A stretch of DNA of 64,000 nucleotides from Streptomyces polyasparticus (lineage in GTDB: Bacteria; Actinomycetota; Actinomycetes; Streptomycetales; Streptomycetaceae). The first letter of the stretch is position 1; every line of letters begins with the position of its first letter. Below, piece by piece: positions 1 through 8,053 of the stretch. The notes under the pieces were generated by a model, which made no database searches, was not told the origin of the DNA, and saw only the letters and a list, made by a program, of their open reading frames with translations. The translations under genes were made by a program, and so were the position numbers. The stretch spans positions 26,060 to 90,059 of the forward strand of contig NZ_JACTVJ010000015.1 in assembly GCF_014493765.1 (NCBI RefSeq). Reading direction: 5' to 3'.

Positions 1-637
1 TGTCCACGCCGGCGCGGTGCCACTCCCAGGACGGGATCATGCGCCACTGCTGCGGCTCGGGCATGACGTACAGGTCGGGCATCCCGTCCGGTCCGGGTGC
101 CTGCTCCCCGTACGTGCGGACCAGGATGCGCCAGGCGCGGTAGGCCTCGTCGGTGGTGACCTTCTGCTCCAGGATCGACGGGATCAGGGACTCCATGACG
201 AGTCCCGTACGCAGGAGTCTGAGGCCGGGGCGGCGGCGGCGGACGTCGGCGACGAGGCGGTGGCGCGGGGCGAAGGCGGCGGGGTCGTCCGCGTCGCCGA
301 GCAGTCCGGGCAGCCGGTCGAGCAGCCACTCGGCGCCTTGGCCCCAGGCTTCGGCCTCGACTGCCGTGCTCCGCGCGGTGATACGGAGGGTGGCCGGGCC
401 CTGGGGTGTGCGGGTGGCCCGCCAGACGGCGCCGTTCGTGACCCGGAAGGTGGGGTCGGCGGGGCCGCGGCGCAGGGGGCCCACGACGAGGCCGAGGTCC
501 AAGGGGGCGGTGGGGGTCCAGGTGCGGGTGCGGCCGGTGAGCGGGCCGCTCGGCCGGGCCACGGGTACGCGGGTGTCGCCGCCGCGCACGGTGGTGCGGG
601 TCGGGCGTGGTGCGCGGGGCTGGAAACGGCCTGCCAC
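1..637 (-). CDS. DNA-3-methyladenine glycosylase 2 family protein, 3' end beyond the window
   Basis: This is a base-excision repair glycosylase of the AlkA/HhH-GPD superfamily, which removes alkylated purines. The reading frame runs off the left edge, so only the first 212 codons are visible. The last part seen contains IPSWEWHRAGVD, the motif I know from the actinobacterial branch of this family, preceded by SLIPSILEQKVTTDEA, which fits the start of the helix-hairpin-helix region. The GTG start at 637 was chosen because GAGGACC lies just upstream and the protein then begins MAGRFQPRAP. The catalytic Asp lies outside the window, so activity cannot be judged. It is transcribed in the same direction as manC, but 285 bp and a repeat element separate them. 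Confidence 0.75.
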   Translation of the reverse strand, partial: MAGRFQPRAPRPTRTTVRGGDTRVPVARPSGPLTGRTRTWTPTAPLDLGLVVGPLRRGPADPTFRVTNGAVWRATRTPQGPATLRITARSTAVEAEAWGQGAEWLLDRLPGLLGDADDPAAFAPRHRLVADVRRRRPGLRLLRTGLVMESLIPSILEQKVTTDEAYRAWRILVRTYGEQAPGPDGMPDLYVMPEPQQWRMIPSWEWHRAGVD

Positions 638-662
638 TCGTGGGTCCTCGGGGGTCGGGGGT

Positions 663-687
663 GCCCTACGAGGGTAGGGCGTTTTTT
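663..687 (+). terminator. Intrinsic terminator reading rightward
   Basis: A perfect 7-bp stem GCCCTAC/GTAGGGC with a GAGG loop is followed by G and six T residues on the + strand. No + strand gene ends here. It lies just upstream of the leftward glycosylase gene, so it would stop antisense readthrough into manC. Confidence 0.7.
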
Positions 688-689
688 CT

Positions 690-820
690 CCCCCACCCCG
701 CCCCTTCCCGAAACCGTGGGCTTCGCCCCCGGGCCCCGGGTGGGTGGGCCTCTTGGGGCTGCGCCCCTCGCCCCCCTTTCGCGCCTGGACGGCGCTCGTC
801 CTCAAACGCCGGACGGGCTG
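690..820 (+). repeat. Dispersed intergenic element, copy A
   Basis: It begins with the box CCCGCCCCTTCCCGAAAC, then a hairpin around GGGCTTCGCCC, a variable GC-rich middle, the hairpin GCGCCTGGACGGCGC, and ends with CTCAAACGCCGGACGGGCTG. The same order recurs at 18391, 27561, 35847 and (inverted) 35941. It lies between the 3' end of manC and the glycosylase start. Confidence 0.8.
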
Positions 821-850
821 GGAGTGGACGCTCCGTCCAGCGCAGCCTGC

Positions 851-905
851 GCTGCCAGCGCAGGCGGGCAGGCGGGCAGGCAGCGCAGGCGGGCAGGCGG
901 CGCAG
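851..905. repeat. Short GC-rich tandem repeat after manC
   Basis: Units of GCGGGCAG/GCGCAG are repeated about six times with small changes in the 20-70 bp after the manC stop codon (manC is on the minus strand). I see no coding role. Confidence 0.6.
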
Positions 906-922
906 CCCTCGTGGGCGGCCGG

Positions 923-2005
923 CTACATGTCCGACGAGAAGCGGACGCAGCCGTCCGGGAGGGTCGTGTTGCACCAGACCCTGACGCCCGCGCGGAGTTC
1001 GTTGTCCGCGCCCACCGATGCGCCGTCGCCGATGACCGCTCCGGTCAGGACCGAGCGCGCGCCCACCCTGGCGCCCGCGCCGATCATGGAGTCCGTCACG
1101 ACCGCGCCCGCTTCGATGACGGCCCCGGACAGGACCGTGCTGCCGGTCACCCGCGCGCCCTCGCCGATCACCGCGTCCTCGCCCACCACCGTGCCGCCCG
1201 TCAGCTTGGCGTCCGGTGCGACGCGCGCCGTCGGCAGGACCAGGCGGTCGCCGCAGCGGCCGGGGACCGCCGGGGACGGTGCGCGGCCGAGCACCAGGTC
1301 CGCGGAGCCGCGGACGAAGGCCTGCGGGGTGCCCAGGTCGAGCCAGTACGTGGAGTCGACCATGCCCTGGAGGTGCGCGCCCTCCGCGAGCAGGCCCGGG
1401 AACGTCTCGCGCTCGACCGAGACCGGGCGGCCGGCCGGGATGGAGTCGATGAGCGCGCGGCGGAAGACATACGCGCCCGCGTTGATCTGGTCGGTGACGA
1501 TTTCCTCGGGGGTCTGCGGCTTCTCCAGGAAGGCCGTCACACGCCCCGTGGAGTCGGTGGGGACAAGACCGTACGCGCGAGGGTCCTCGACCCGCGTCAG
1601 GTGCAGGGACACATCCGCGCCCGTGTCCGTATGCGTGGAGACGAGCGCGCGGATGTCGAGGCCCGTGAGGATGTCGCCGTTGAAGATCAGCACCGGCTCG
1701 TCGGGGCCCGAGCGCAGCCGCGAGGCGACATTGCGGATGGCACCGCCCGTGCCGAGCGGCTCGTCCTCCGTGACGTACTCAAGATCGAGGCCGAGGTCGG
1801 AGCCGTCACCGAAGTGCGGCTCGAAGACCTCGGCCAGATACGAGGTGGCCAGGACGACATGGGTGACGCCGGCCGCGCGGGCGCGGGCCAGCTGGTGGGT
1901 CAGGAAGGGCACACCGGCCGCCGGGACCATCGGCTTGGGTGTGTTCACCGTGAGCGGACGCAGCCGGGTGCCCTTGCCGCCGACCAGAAGGATCGCTTCA
2001 GTCAC
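923..2005 (-). CDS. manC: Mannose-1-phosphate guanylyltransferase (GDP-mannose pyrophosphorylase)
   Basis: It makes GDP-mannose from mannose-1-phosphate and GTP in the cytoplasm, supplying mannosylation of proteins and envelope glycans. The 360-residue protein opens with MTEAILLVGGKGTRLRP, the nucleotide-binding signature of the NTP_transferase fold. The C-terminal third (from about residue 250) has hexapeptide-like repeats (VVGEDAVIGEGARVTGS, VLTGAVIGDGASVG) forming a left-handed beta helix. The GTG start is preceded by AGGAAG about 12 bases upstream. Generic sugar-nucleotide pyrophosphorylases share this architecture, so GDP-mannose is inferred from similarity and from the envelope context: the LCP genes and amidase follow, and S. 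coelicolor manC sits in the same position. Confidence 0.8.
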   Translation of the reverse strand: MTEAILLVGGKGTRLRPLTVNTPKPMVPAAGVPFLTHQLARARAAGVTHVVLATSYLAEVFEPHFGDGSDLGLDLEYVTEDEPLGTGGAIRNVASRLRSGPDEPVLIFNGDILTGLDIRALVSTHTDTGADVSLHLTRVEDPRAYGLVPTDSTGRVTAFLEKPQTPEEIVTDQINAGAYVFRRALIDSIPAGRPVSVERETFPGLLAEGAHLQGMVDSTYWLDLGTPQAFVRGSADLVLGRAPSPAVPGRCGDRLVLPTARVAPDAKLTGGTVVGEDAVIGEGARVTGSTVLSGAVIEAGAVVTDSMIGAGARVGARSVLTGAVIGDGASVGADNELRAGVRVWCNTTLPDGCVRFSSDM

Positions 2006-2157
2006 CGATGTCTTCGCTTCCTGCCGGGGGCCGGGCGGCCCAGGTCACGGATCGGCCAGTGTATGCAGTTCTGAGTAGGAAATTTGTCCGGTCGCTACGC
2101 CTCACGTACGCCTTGTGTCCGCCGGCCGCGTACGCCCCGCGTCCGCCTGCCGGCGGC

Positions 2158-3555
2158 TCAGCGCCCCTGGTACTGCGCCGAGGTCTGCCGTGCGTTGCCG
2201 AGCTTGCTGTACAGCCGGCGGCCCGGGCACTCCGTGGCGAAGCCGTCACGGTGGCCGGAGATCACATGGAGCCGGACGTTCTTCCCCTTCTTGTACAGAT
2301 TGCTGCCGCCCGATTTCAGGACGGTCGTGCCCTTCGGATTGGCTCCGTACAGCCCGAGCTTCCACGCCGAGAGCTTCGCGACCGCGTTGAGCGCGGCCGC
2401 GGGCGGCGCCGAGTTGCTGTACGTCCCGAGGACCGCGATGCCCATGCTGTTGCTGTTGAAACCGAGGGTGTGCGCCCCGTAGACCGGCTTGGCCACGCCG
2501 CCCGCGCGGCCTTCGTAGATGTTTCCGCACTTGTCGACGGCGAAGTTGTAGCCGAAGTCCCGCCAGCCGCTGCTCTTTACGTGGTAGCGGTAGATACTGC
2601 GCAGTACGGAGGGCGCCTGCGCACAGCGGTAGTTGTTGCCGGACGCGCTGTGGTGCACGAAGGCCGCGCGGACCGCCTTCGTGTAGACGAAGTTCTTCTC
2701 GCGGAGCTTCTCGTCCGCACCCCATCCCTTGCGCGTGATGATCCGCGGCCGGGGACCCACGTACGGCTTGCCCGTGGTCTCGCCGCGCGCGGCGAGCAGA
2801 TCGGCCTCCGTCTCCTCCTTGGTCAGCTCGGGGATCACGGCCGCGCCGAGCGGCGCCATCTCCGCGTTGACCGCCCAGCTCGCCGCCGCCTCGGCCGTGA
2901 GCACGCTGCGCGGGCCGTCCGCGAGCGAGCCCTGGGGCGGGGTGGGGTCGTCGCCCGGGTCGACGAGTTCGAGCCGCATGTTCCTCGGGAACTCGGGGGC
3001 GGCGGCGCGGTCGGAGTGCGCCGCGGTCTCGGCGAGGACACGGACCTCGACGCCGTCCGAATTGCCCACCCACAGCGGTGCGGTGGAGCCGCGCAGCCGG
3101 CCCGAGGCGCGCTCCGGGGAGTCGAGGTCGGCGGCGTGCTCGTGGTTGTGCGTCTCCAGTGCCTGCCAGGCCGACCACGCATGGGTGTCCGCGGCGCGGG
3201 TGCGCACCTCGACCCGGCCGTGCAGTTCGGCATCGGGGTTGTCCCAGACCACGCCGACCAGGGCGAACGGCAGGACGTCCTGGCTGAGCACGCCCTGGGC
3301 CGCGCCCGCGCGCAGCGCACGGTCCGAGGTGAGCGGCTTCAGGGGCAGCGACTGGGTCGAGCCGGCCACGTCGGTTGCGCGCAGCGACTCGGCAGCCTCG
3401 GGGCCGCGCGCCGATGCGTCCGCACCGGCCTCGCGCAGCGACTCGTTCGCGCTCGCCGGCAGAGCGAGCGGCAGGGACAGGGCGACGGCGCAGGCCACAC
3501 CGATCGAGGAAGCAAGGAATCCACGCATGCGTCGATGGTGGGCGCAACCGGACAT
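2158..3555 (-). CDS. Secreted N-acetylmuramoyl-L-alanine amidase (PGRP/Amidase_2 fold)
   Basis: It is predicted to cleave the bond between MurNAc and L-Ala in peptidoglycan outside the cell. The 465-residue ORF has a signal peptide ending near ALPASA. A long N-terminal region of unknown role follows. The catalytic PGRP domain (about residues 265-455) begins PRIITRKGWGADEK and shows the zinc ligands: His in VHHSASG, and His and Cys in SGHRDGFATECPG. YRYHV supplies the usual Tyr. The second Met (position 3528, MRGFLASS) gives a more typical signal peptide and may be the true start; neither Met has a clear ribosome binding site. It is divergent from the TIGR03089 gene across about 100 bp. Confidence 0.85.
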   Translation of the reverse strand: MSGCAHHRRMRGFLASSIGVACAVALSLPLALPASANESLREAGADASARGPEAAESLRATDVAGSTQSLPLKPLTSDRALRAGAAQGVLSQDVLPFALVGVVWDNPDAELHGRVEVRTRAADTHAWSAWQALETHNHEHAADLDSPERASGRLRGSTAPLWVGNSDGVEVRVLAETAAHSDRAAAPEFPRNMRLELVDPGDDPTPPQGSLADGPRSVLTAEAAASWAVNAEMAPLGAAVIPELTKEETEADLLAARGETTGKPYVGPRPRIITRKGWGADEKLREKNFVYTKAVRAAFVHHSASGNNYRCAQAPSVLRSIYRYHVKSSGWRDFGYNFAVDKCGNIYEGRAGGVAKPVYGAHTLGFNSNSMGIAVLGTYSNSAPPAAALNAVAKLSAWKLGLYGANPKGTTVLKSGGSNLYKKGKNVRLHVISGHRDGFATECPGRRLYSKLGNARQTSAQYQGR

Positions 3556-3653
3556 GGCCGCATGTCGTGGACGTAAGGGAATTGACGGTCTGTCGGGTGC
3601 CGTGGAGCGCGGACCGCCTGGCCCCGGGGCCCGGCGCGCGTAGGCTTGCCGCT

Positions 3654-4409
3654 GTGAACGCGACCGACCGCACCCCCGCCGACCTGCTGCGATCCGCGCT
3701 CGCCGCGGACCCGGGCCGCCCGCTTGTGACCTTCTACGACGATGCGACCGGTGAACGGGTCGAATTGTCCGTGGCCACCTTCGCCAATTGGGTGGCCAAG
3801 ACCGCGAATCTGCTCCAGGGCGAGCTCTCCGCCGAGCCCGGCGACCGGCTCGCGCTGCTGCTCCCCGCGCACTGGCAGACAGCGGTCTGGCTGCTCGCCT
3901 GCTCGTCCACCGGTGTGACGGCCGTCGCGGGCGGCGACCCCGCCGATGCCGATCTCGTGGTCTCGGGTCCCGACACGCTCGACGCCGCCTCCGCCTGCTC
4001 CGGCGAGCGGATCGCGCTCGCGCTGCGCCCGCTCGGCGGCCGCTTCCCGCAGCCGCCCGACGGATTCCTCGACTACGCGGTCGAGGTGCCGGGCCAGGGC
4101 GACCAGTTCGCCCCGTTCGCCCCCGTATCGCCGTCGGATGACGCCCTGGTCATCGGCGATACGGCGCTGTCCGGCGCCGAGATCGTGGAACGCGCCCTCG
4201 CCGACGGACGCGGCCTGGGGCTCGGGCCCGGATCACGGGTGCTTTCCGGTCTCTCGTACGGGAATTGGGACGGCCTCTCCGCAGGGCTCTACGCGCCCCT
4301 GGCCACCGGGTCTTCGGTGGTGCTCTGCCGGAATCTGGACCGGCTCGGGGCCGAGGAGCTGGAGAAGCGGGTCGAGAGCGAGCGGGTCACGGTACGCCGG
4401 GAGGGCTGA
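3654..4409 (+). CDS. TIGR03089 family protein (acyl-adenylate synthetase-like fragment)
   Basis: The 251-residue protein resembles the N-terminal part of AMP-forming acyl-CoA synthetases: TPADLLRSALAADPGRPLVTF and the following ANLLQGELSAEPGDRLALLLP match the start of that fold. The ATP-binding loop and C-terminal lid needed for catalysis are absent. This is the normal length for TIGR03089, an actinobacterial family of unknown function, so it is not a truncation. The GTG start at 3654 is preceded by TAGGCT, a good -10 hexamer, six bases before TGTG, which suggests a leaderless transcript. It lies upstream of the LCP run and may be cotranscribed with it. Confidence 0.8.
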   Translation: MNATDRTPADLLRSALAADPGRPLVTFYDDATGERVELSVATFANWVAKTANLLQGELSAEPGDRLALLLPAHWQTAVWLLACSSTGVTAVAGGDPADADLVVSGPDTLDAASACSGERIALALRPLGGRFPQPPDGFLDYAVEVPGQGDQFAPFAPVSPSDDALVIGDTALSGAEIVERALADGRGLGLGPGSRVLSGLSYGNWDGLSAGLYAPLATGSSVVLCRNLDRLGAEELEKRVESERVTVRREG

Positions 4410-4585
4410 CCCACGGCCGGCTCCCGCCGCCGGCTCACGCGCCCCGCTGCCGCGAAAGTCCACCCGTCCGGCGCAGGCCGGGACCGGCCCGCAGGCGCGG
4501 GGGCGGGGCCTCGGGTCATGGTCGAGGAAGCGCCCTTCGCCGGGTGCCGTCCGTGACGCCGAAGCCATGAGGGGTGGACCCCGAC

Positions 4586-6028
4586 GTGACCGACACCGCA
4601 GGCACGCCTGAGGTTCCGCAGGAACCCGGAGACGACGCGCCTGAGCCGGTCCCGCCGGAGGCCGAGACCGGAGCCCCCGCCGATGCCGGGGCTCCGGCGC
4701 ACCAAGGTCCGCACTGGCTGCGCTGGATCGCGCTCGGCGTCTCCGTGCTCGTGCTCGTCGTGGCCGGGATCGGCTGGGGGATCTACAAGCAGCTGCAGGG
4801 GAACATCACCCAGGACCTCACCGCCGCCGAGGAGCTGGAGCGCTACGAGAAGGAGCGGCCCGCGCCCTCCACGCACAACGCGCAGAACATCCTCCTGATC
4901 GGCTCCGACACCCGGGCCGGCAAGGGCAACGACCGGTACGGCAAGGACTCGGGCACCGACGGCGGCCGTTCGGACACCACGATCCTGCTGCATCTGGCCG
5001 CCGACCGGAAAAGCGCCACCGCGGTGTCCCTGCCGCGCGATGTGATGGTGGACATCCCGAGCTGCCGGCGCGGCAACGGGACCCGGACCGAGGAGCAGTT
5101 CGCCCAGTTCAACTGGGCGTTCGAGTGGGGCGGAGCGGCCTGCACGATCCGTACCGTCGAGGCGCTCACCGACATCCGCATCGACCACCACATGATCGTG
5201 GACTTCCGCGGCTTCAAGAAGATGGTGGACGCCGTCGACGGCGTCGAGGTCTGCCTGAAGGATCCGATCGACGACCCGGACGCCAAGCTCAAGCTGCCGG
5301 CCGGCCGCCACAGGCTCGACGGGGAGCAGGCGCTCGGTTACGTCCGCGCGCGCAAGACGCTGGGCGACGGCAGCGACACCGAGCGGATGGACCGCCAGCA
5401 GGCCTTTCTCGGCGCGCTGGTGAACAAGGTGAAGAGCAACGGCGTGCTGCTCAATCCGACCCGTCTCTATCCCGTCCTGGACGCGGCGACCTCCTCGCTC
5501 ACGACGGACCCCGCGATCGCCGGTCTCACCGATCTCTACGACCTCGTACGGAGCATGCGCAACATCCCTGCGGAGAAGGTGCAGTTCCTGACCGTGCCCC
5601 GGCAGTCGTACATCTACGACGCGAACCGGGACGAACTGGTGCAGCCTGACGCGGGGCGCCTCTTCGACCGGCTGCGCAACGACGCCCCGCTGCAGGTCGC
5701 CGAGGAAGTACCCGCGACGGAGGAGGCGTCCGCCGAGGAGCCGGCCGAGGGCGAGGAGCCCGCGAGCGAGCGGGACGGCGCCGAGAACGGCGACGGCGGC
5801 TACTGGGTGGACACCGGCTATTGGAGCGACGAGGGCTACTGGGTCGACGACGGGTACTGGGTCGACGGCAAGTCGGCGGACGAGGATCCGGCCGAGCGCA
5901 AGAAGAACGAGCGCAAGAAGAAGTCGTCCGACGACGGCAAGCCGGACGAACCCACGAGCAAATCGGGTCAAACCCCTTCCCCGGAGCCGACGTTCCGCGG
6001 CAGCACCGCCGCCGGAGCCACTTGCTAG
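4586..6028 (+). CDS. LytR-CpsA-Psr (LCP) family glycopolymer transferase 1, with GYW-repeat tail
   Basis: LCP proteins transfer polyprenyl-linked glycopolymers to peptidoglycan on the outer face of the membrane. This one has a cytoplasmic acidic/proline-rich tail, one membrane segment (about residues 46-66, WIALGVSVLVLVVAGIGWGI) and an extracellular LCP domain with LLIGSDTR, DTTILLHL, SLPRDVMVDIP and LGYVRARK. It lacks a LytR_C domain. Instead the tail carries four GYW-x-D hexapeptides and a Lys/Glu-rich stretch ending in Cys. GTG at 4586 is chosen because GAGGGG (4569-4574) lies 11 bases upstream; GTG at 4574 is in frame but overlaps that site. It is the first of five LCP paralogues. Confidence 0.88.
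   Translation: MTDTAGTPEVPQEPGDDAPEPVPPEAETGAPADAGAPAHQGPHWLRWIALGVSVLVLVVAGIGWGIYKQLQGNITQDLTAAEELERYEKERPAPSTHNAQNILLIGSDTRAGKGNDRYGKDSGTDGGRSDTTILLHLAADRKSATAVSLPRDVMVDIPSCRRGNGTRTEEQFAQFNWAFEWGGAACTIRTVEALTDIRIDHHMIVDFRGFKKMVDAVDGVEVCLKDPIDDPDAKLKLPAGRHRLDGEQALGYVRARKTLGDGSDTERMDRQQAFLGALVNKVKSNGVLLNPTRLYPVLDAATSSLTTDPAIAGLTDLYDLVRSMRNIPAEKVQFLTVPRQSYIYDANRDELVQPDAGRLFDRLRNDAPLQVAEEVPATEEASAEEPAEGEEPASERDGAENGDGGYWVDTGYWSDEGYWVDDGYWVDGKSADEDPAERKKNERKKKSSDDGKPDEPTSKSGQTPSPEPTFRGSTAAGATC
5798..5869 (+). repeat. Four tandem hexapeptide repeats (GYW-[VS]-D-x) inside LCP 1
   Basis: The codons read GYWVDT, GYWSDE, GYWVDD, GYWVDG (residues about 405-428 of the 4586 start). Codon choice differs between copies (TAC/TAT, GTG/GTC), so the repeat is kept at protein level rather than freshly duplicated. 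Confidence 0.9.
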
Positions 6029-6273
6029 CTGTGGACTTGGTAAAGGGATCCCAAAGCACAAGGGGCCGTTGACCTTGAATTGGGGCGGATTGACCGTTGT
6101 AAGGCCAGTGGAATTTGTCACCGTCGTCCCTCGGCGCCGACCTGGGCGGATAGTGTGAGCGATCCGGTGCAGCCGACTGCGATGAGGCAGCGATCCGCAC
6201 TTGCACTACCGATCGACCGGACGCCTTGGAGGGGGAAGGCGCCGCGTGGCCCCGACGGAGGACTCAAGCAACC

Positions 6274-7962
6274 GTGGACGCGCAAGGCCGTGGGCGGGCG
6301 GAGAACGTCGACCCCGCAGACCAGTGGGTACTGAACCCGCAGACCGGCGACTACGAACTGCGACTGCACCCCTCCGCACCGGAGTCAGGCATCCCCTCGC
6401 CGCGCAGATCCAGTTTCGCCCCGGGCAGGCCCCAGGCCCGGCCGGGCCGCAGGCCGCAGGGGCCGCCGCCGAGTGATGTCCCCGGGCAGCGCAGGCGCCG
6501 GATGCCCGAGGAGCCGATGCCGGGCCGCCGCAGGCCCAAGCAGCGGAAGTCCAAGGGCAAGAAGGCCCTCATGTGGACCGGTGGCGCGCTGGCGTTCCTG
6601 CTCGTGGGCGGCGCCGCCACCGCGTACTTCTACATAGAGCATCTGAACGGCAACCTGAACTCGATGTCCACGGACGGCGCGGGGACGGGTGGCTGGGCCA
6701 AGGACCGCGCGATCAACGTCCTGGTCGTCGGCACGGACAAGCGCACCGGCAAGGGCAACAAGGGCTACGGCGACGCCGGCAGCCCCGGCCACGCGGACAC
6801 CACGATCCTGCTGCATGTCTCCAAGGACCGCACCAACGCAACGGCGTTGAGCATTCCGCGCGACATGATCGTGGACATTCCGGACTGCCCGACGGAGCAG
6901 GACGGCGAGACCAAGGTCATCCCGGGGTCGCAGAACGTCCGCTTCAACGAGAGCCTCGGCCAGTCCGGCCGTACTCCCAGCTGCACGATGCGCACGGTCA
7001 CCGAGCTCACCGGTGTCGAGCTCGACAACTTCATGGTCGCGGACTTCAACGCGGTCAAGACGCTCAGCAGCGCCGTCGGCGGTGTGGACGTCTGCCTCGA
7101 AAAGCCGATCAACGACCCGAAGTCGCATCTGAAGCTGCCCAAGGGCGACAGCACGGTCGAGGGCGACGACGCCCTCGCGTTCGTACGGACCCGTCATGCG
7201 GTGGGCTTCGGTTCGGACCTCGACCGCATCAAGTTGCAGCAGCAGTTCCTGAGTTCGCTGATGCGCAAGATGAAGTCGAAGATGACCGACCCTGGCGCCA
7301 TGCTGGATCTCGCCGAGGCCGCCACGAAGGCGCTCACCGTCGACGAAACGCTCAGCGATGTGTTCAAGCTCCGCGATCTCGGTACGGAGCTCGGCAAGGT
7401 GAACCTGAAGAACATCAGCTTCACCACCGTCCCGGTCGTGGACAACACGGACGGCGCCACCGTCCTGGTCAACGAGCCCAAGGCGAAGCCGCTGTTCGCG
7501 GCCATCAAGGGCGATGTCTCGCTGACGGCGACGAAGCAGAAGAAGAAGGATGCCGAGGCCGCACGCCTCAAGGGCACCAAGTCCGCGGCCGCCGACGTCC
7601 GCGTGAACATCTACAACGGCAGTGACACGCAGGGCGCGGCGAGCAAGACGCTCACGTATCTGCAGACCGAGCACGGCATGAACAAGGCCAGCCAGCTCGG
7701 CAATCACGATCCCAAGCAGGCGAAGACCACGCTCGAGTACTCACCCGACCAGGCCGACCAGGCACGCAAGCTGGCCGAGGTGATGGGACTTCCGGGTTCG
7801 GCGTTGAAGCCGGGAAAGAGCGAGACCAATGATCAGGGGCTGCCTGCGATGGTCCTGATCCTCGGAGCGGATTTCTCGGAACCGGGCACACCCGTGGGGA
7901 CTGTGGCCGTACCGGACGACCTCGACAAGACCGAGGCCGACAAGAAGACCTGCGCCAAGTAG
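6274..7962 (+). CDS. LCP family glycopolymer transferase 2 with LytR_C domain
   Basis: The 562-residue protein has a long basic, proline-rich cytoplasmic tail, a membrane segment at about residues 100-120 (LMWTGGALAFLLVGGAATAY), an LCP domain (VLVVGTDKRTGKG, DTTILLHVSKDR, SIPRDMIVDIP, DDALAFVRTRH) and a C-terminal LytR_C domain (VRVNIYNGSDTQGAAS). The likely role is attaching teichoic-acid-like or other anionic glycopolymers to the wall. GTG at 6274 follows GGAGGA by 11 bases; the longer frame opens at a TTG (6226) whose own sequence is purine-rich and looks like untranslated leader. It is separated from LCP 1 by 245 bp, so it probably has its own promoter, though I could not identify one with confidence. 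Confidence 0.87.
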   Translation: MDAQGRGRAENVDPADQWVLNPQTGDYELRLHPSAPESGIPSPRRSSFAPGRPQARPGRRPQGPPPSDVPGQRRRRMPEEPMPGRRRPKQRKSKGKKALMWTGGALAFLLVGGAATAYFYIEHLNGNLNSMSTDGAGTGGWAKDRAINVLVVGTDKRTGKGNKGYGDAGSPGHADTTILLHVSKDRTNATALSIPRDMIVDIPDCPTEQDGETKVIPGSQNVRFNESLGQSGRTPSCTMRTVTELTGVELDNFMVADFNAVKTLSSAVGGVDVCLEKPINDPKSHLKLPKGDSTVEGDDALAFVRTRHAVGFGSDLDRIKLQQQFLSSLMRKMKSKMTDPGAMLDLAEAATKALTVDETLSDVFKLRDLGTELGKVNLKNISFTTVPVVDNTDGATVLVNEPKAKPLFAAIKGDVSLTATKQKKKDAEAARLKGTKSAAADVRVNIYNGSDTQGAASKTLTYLQTEHGMNKASQLGNHDPKQAKTTLEYSPDQADQARKLAEVMGLPGSALKPGKSETNDQGLPAMVLILGADFSEPGTPVGTVAVPDDLDKTEADKKTCAK

Positions 7963-8053
7963 ACAACCCGGGGGCCGTCTCGACCGTCTGCTCGTGCAGA
8001 GCGACGTACGGACGTGGGTTGTCCAGGGCGCGCCAGGCTGGGGAGGGACTGGC

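Noticed and set aside
6069-6150. Promoter for LCP 2 from two TTGACC hexamers and TAGTGT
   Set aside because: No -10 lies 16-18 bases after either TTGACC, and nothing like a -35 lies 16-18 bases before TAGTGT; too weak to list.
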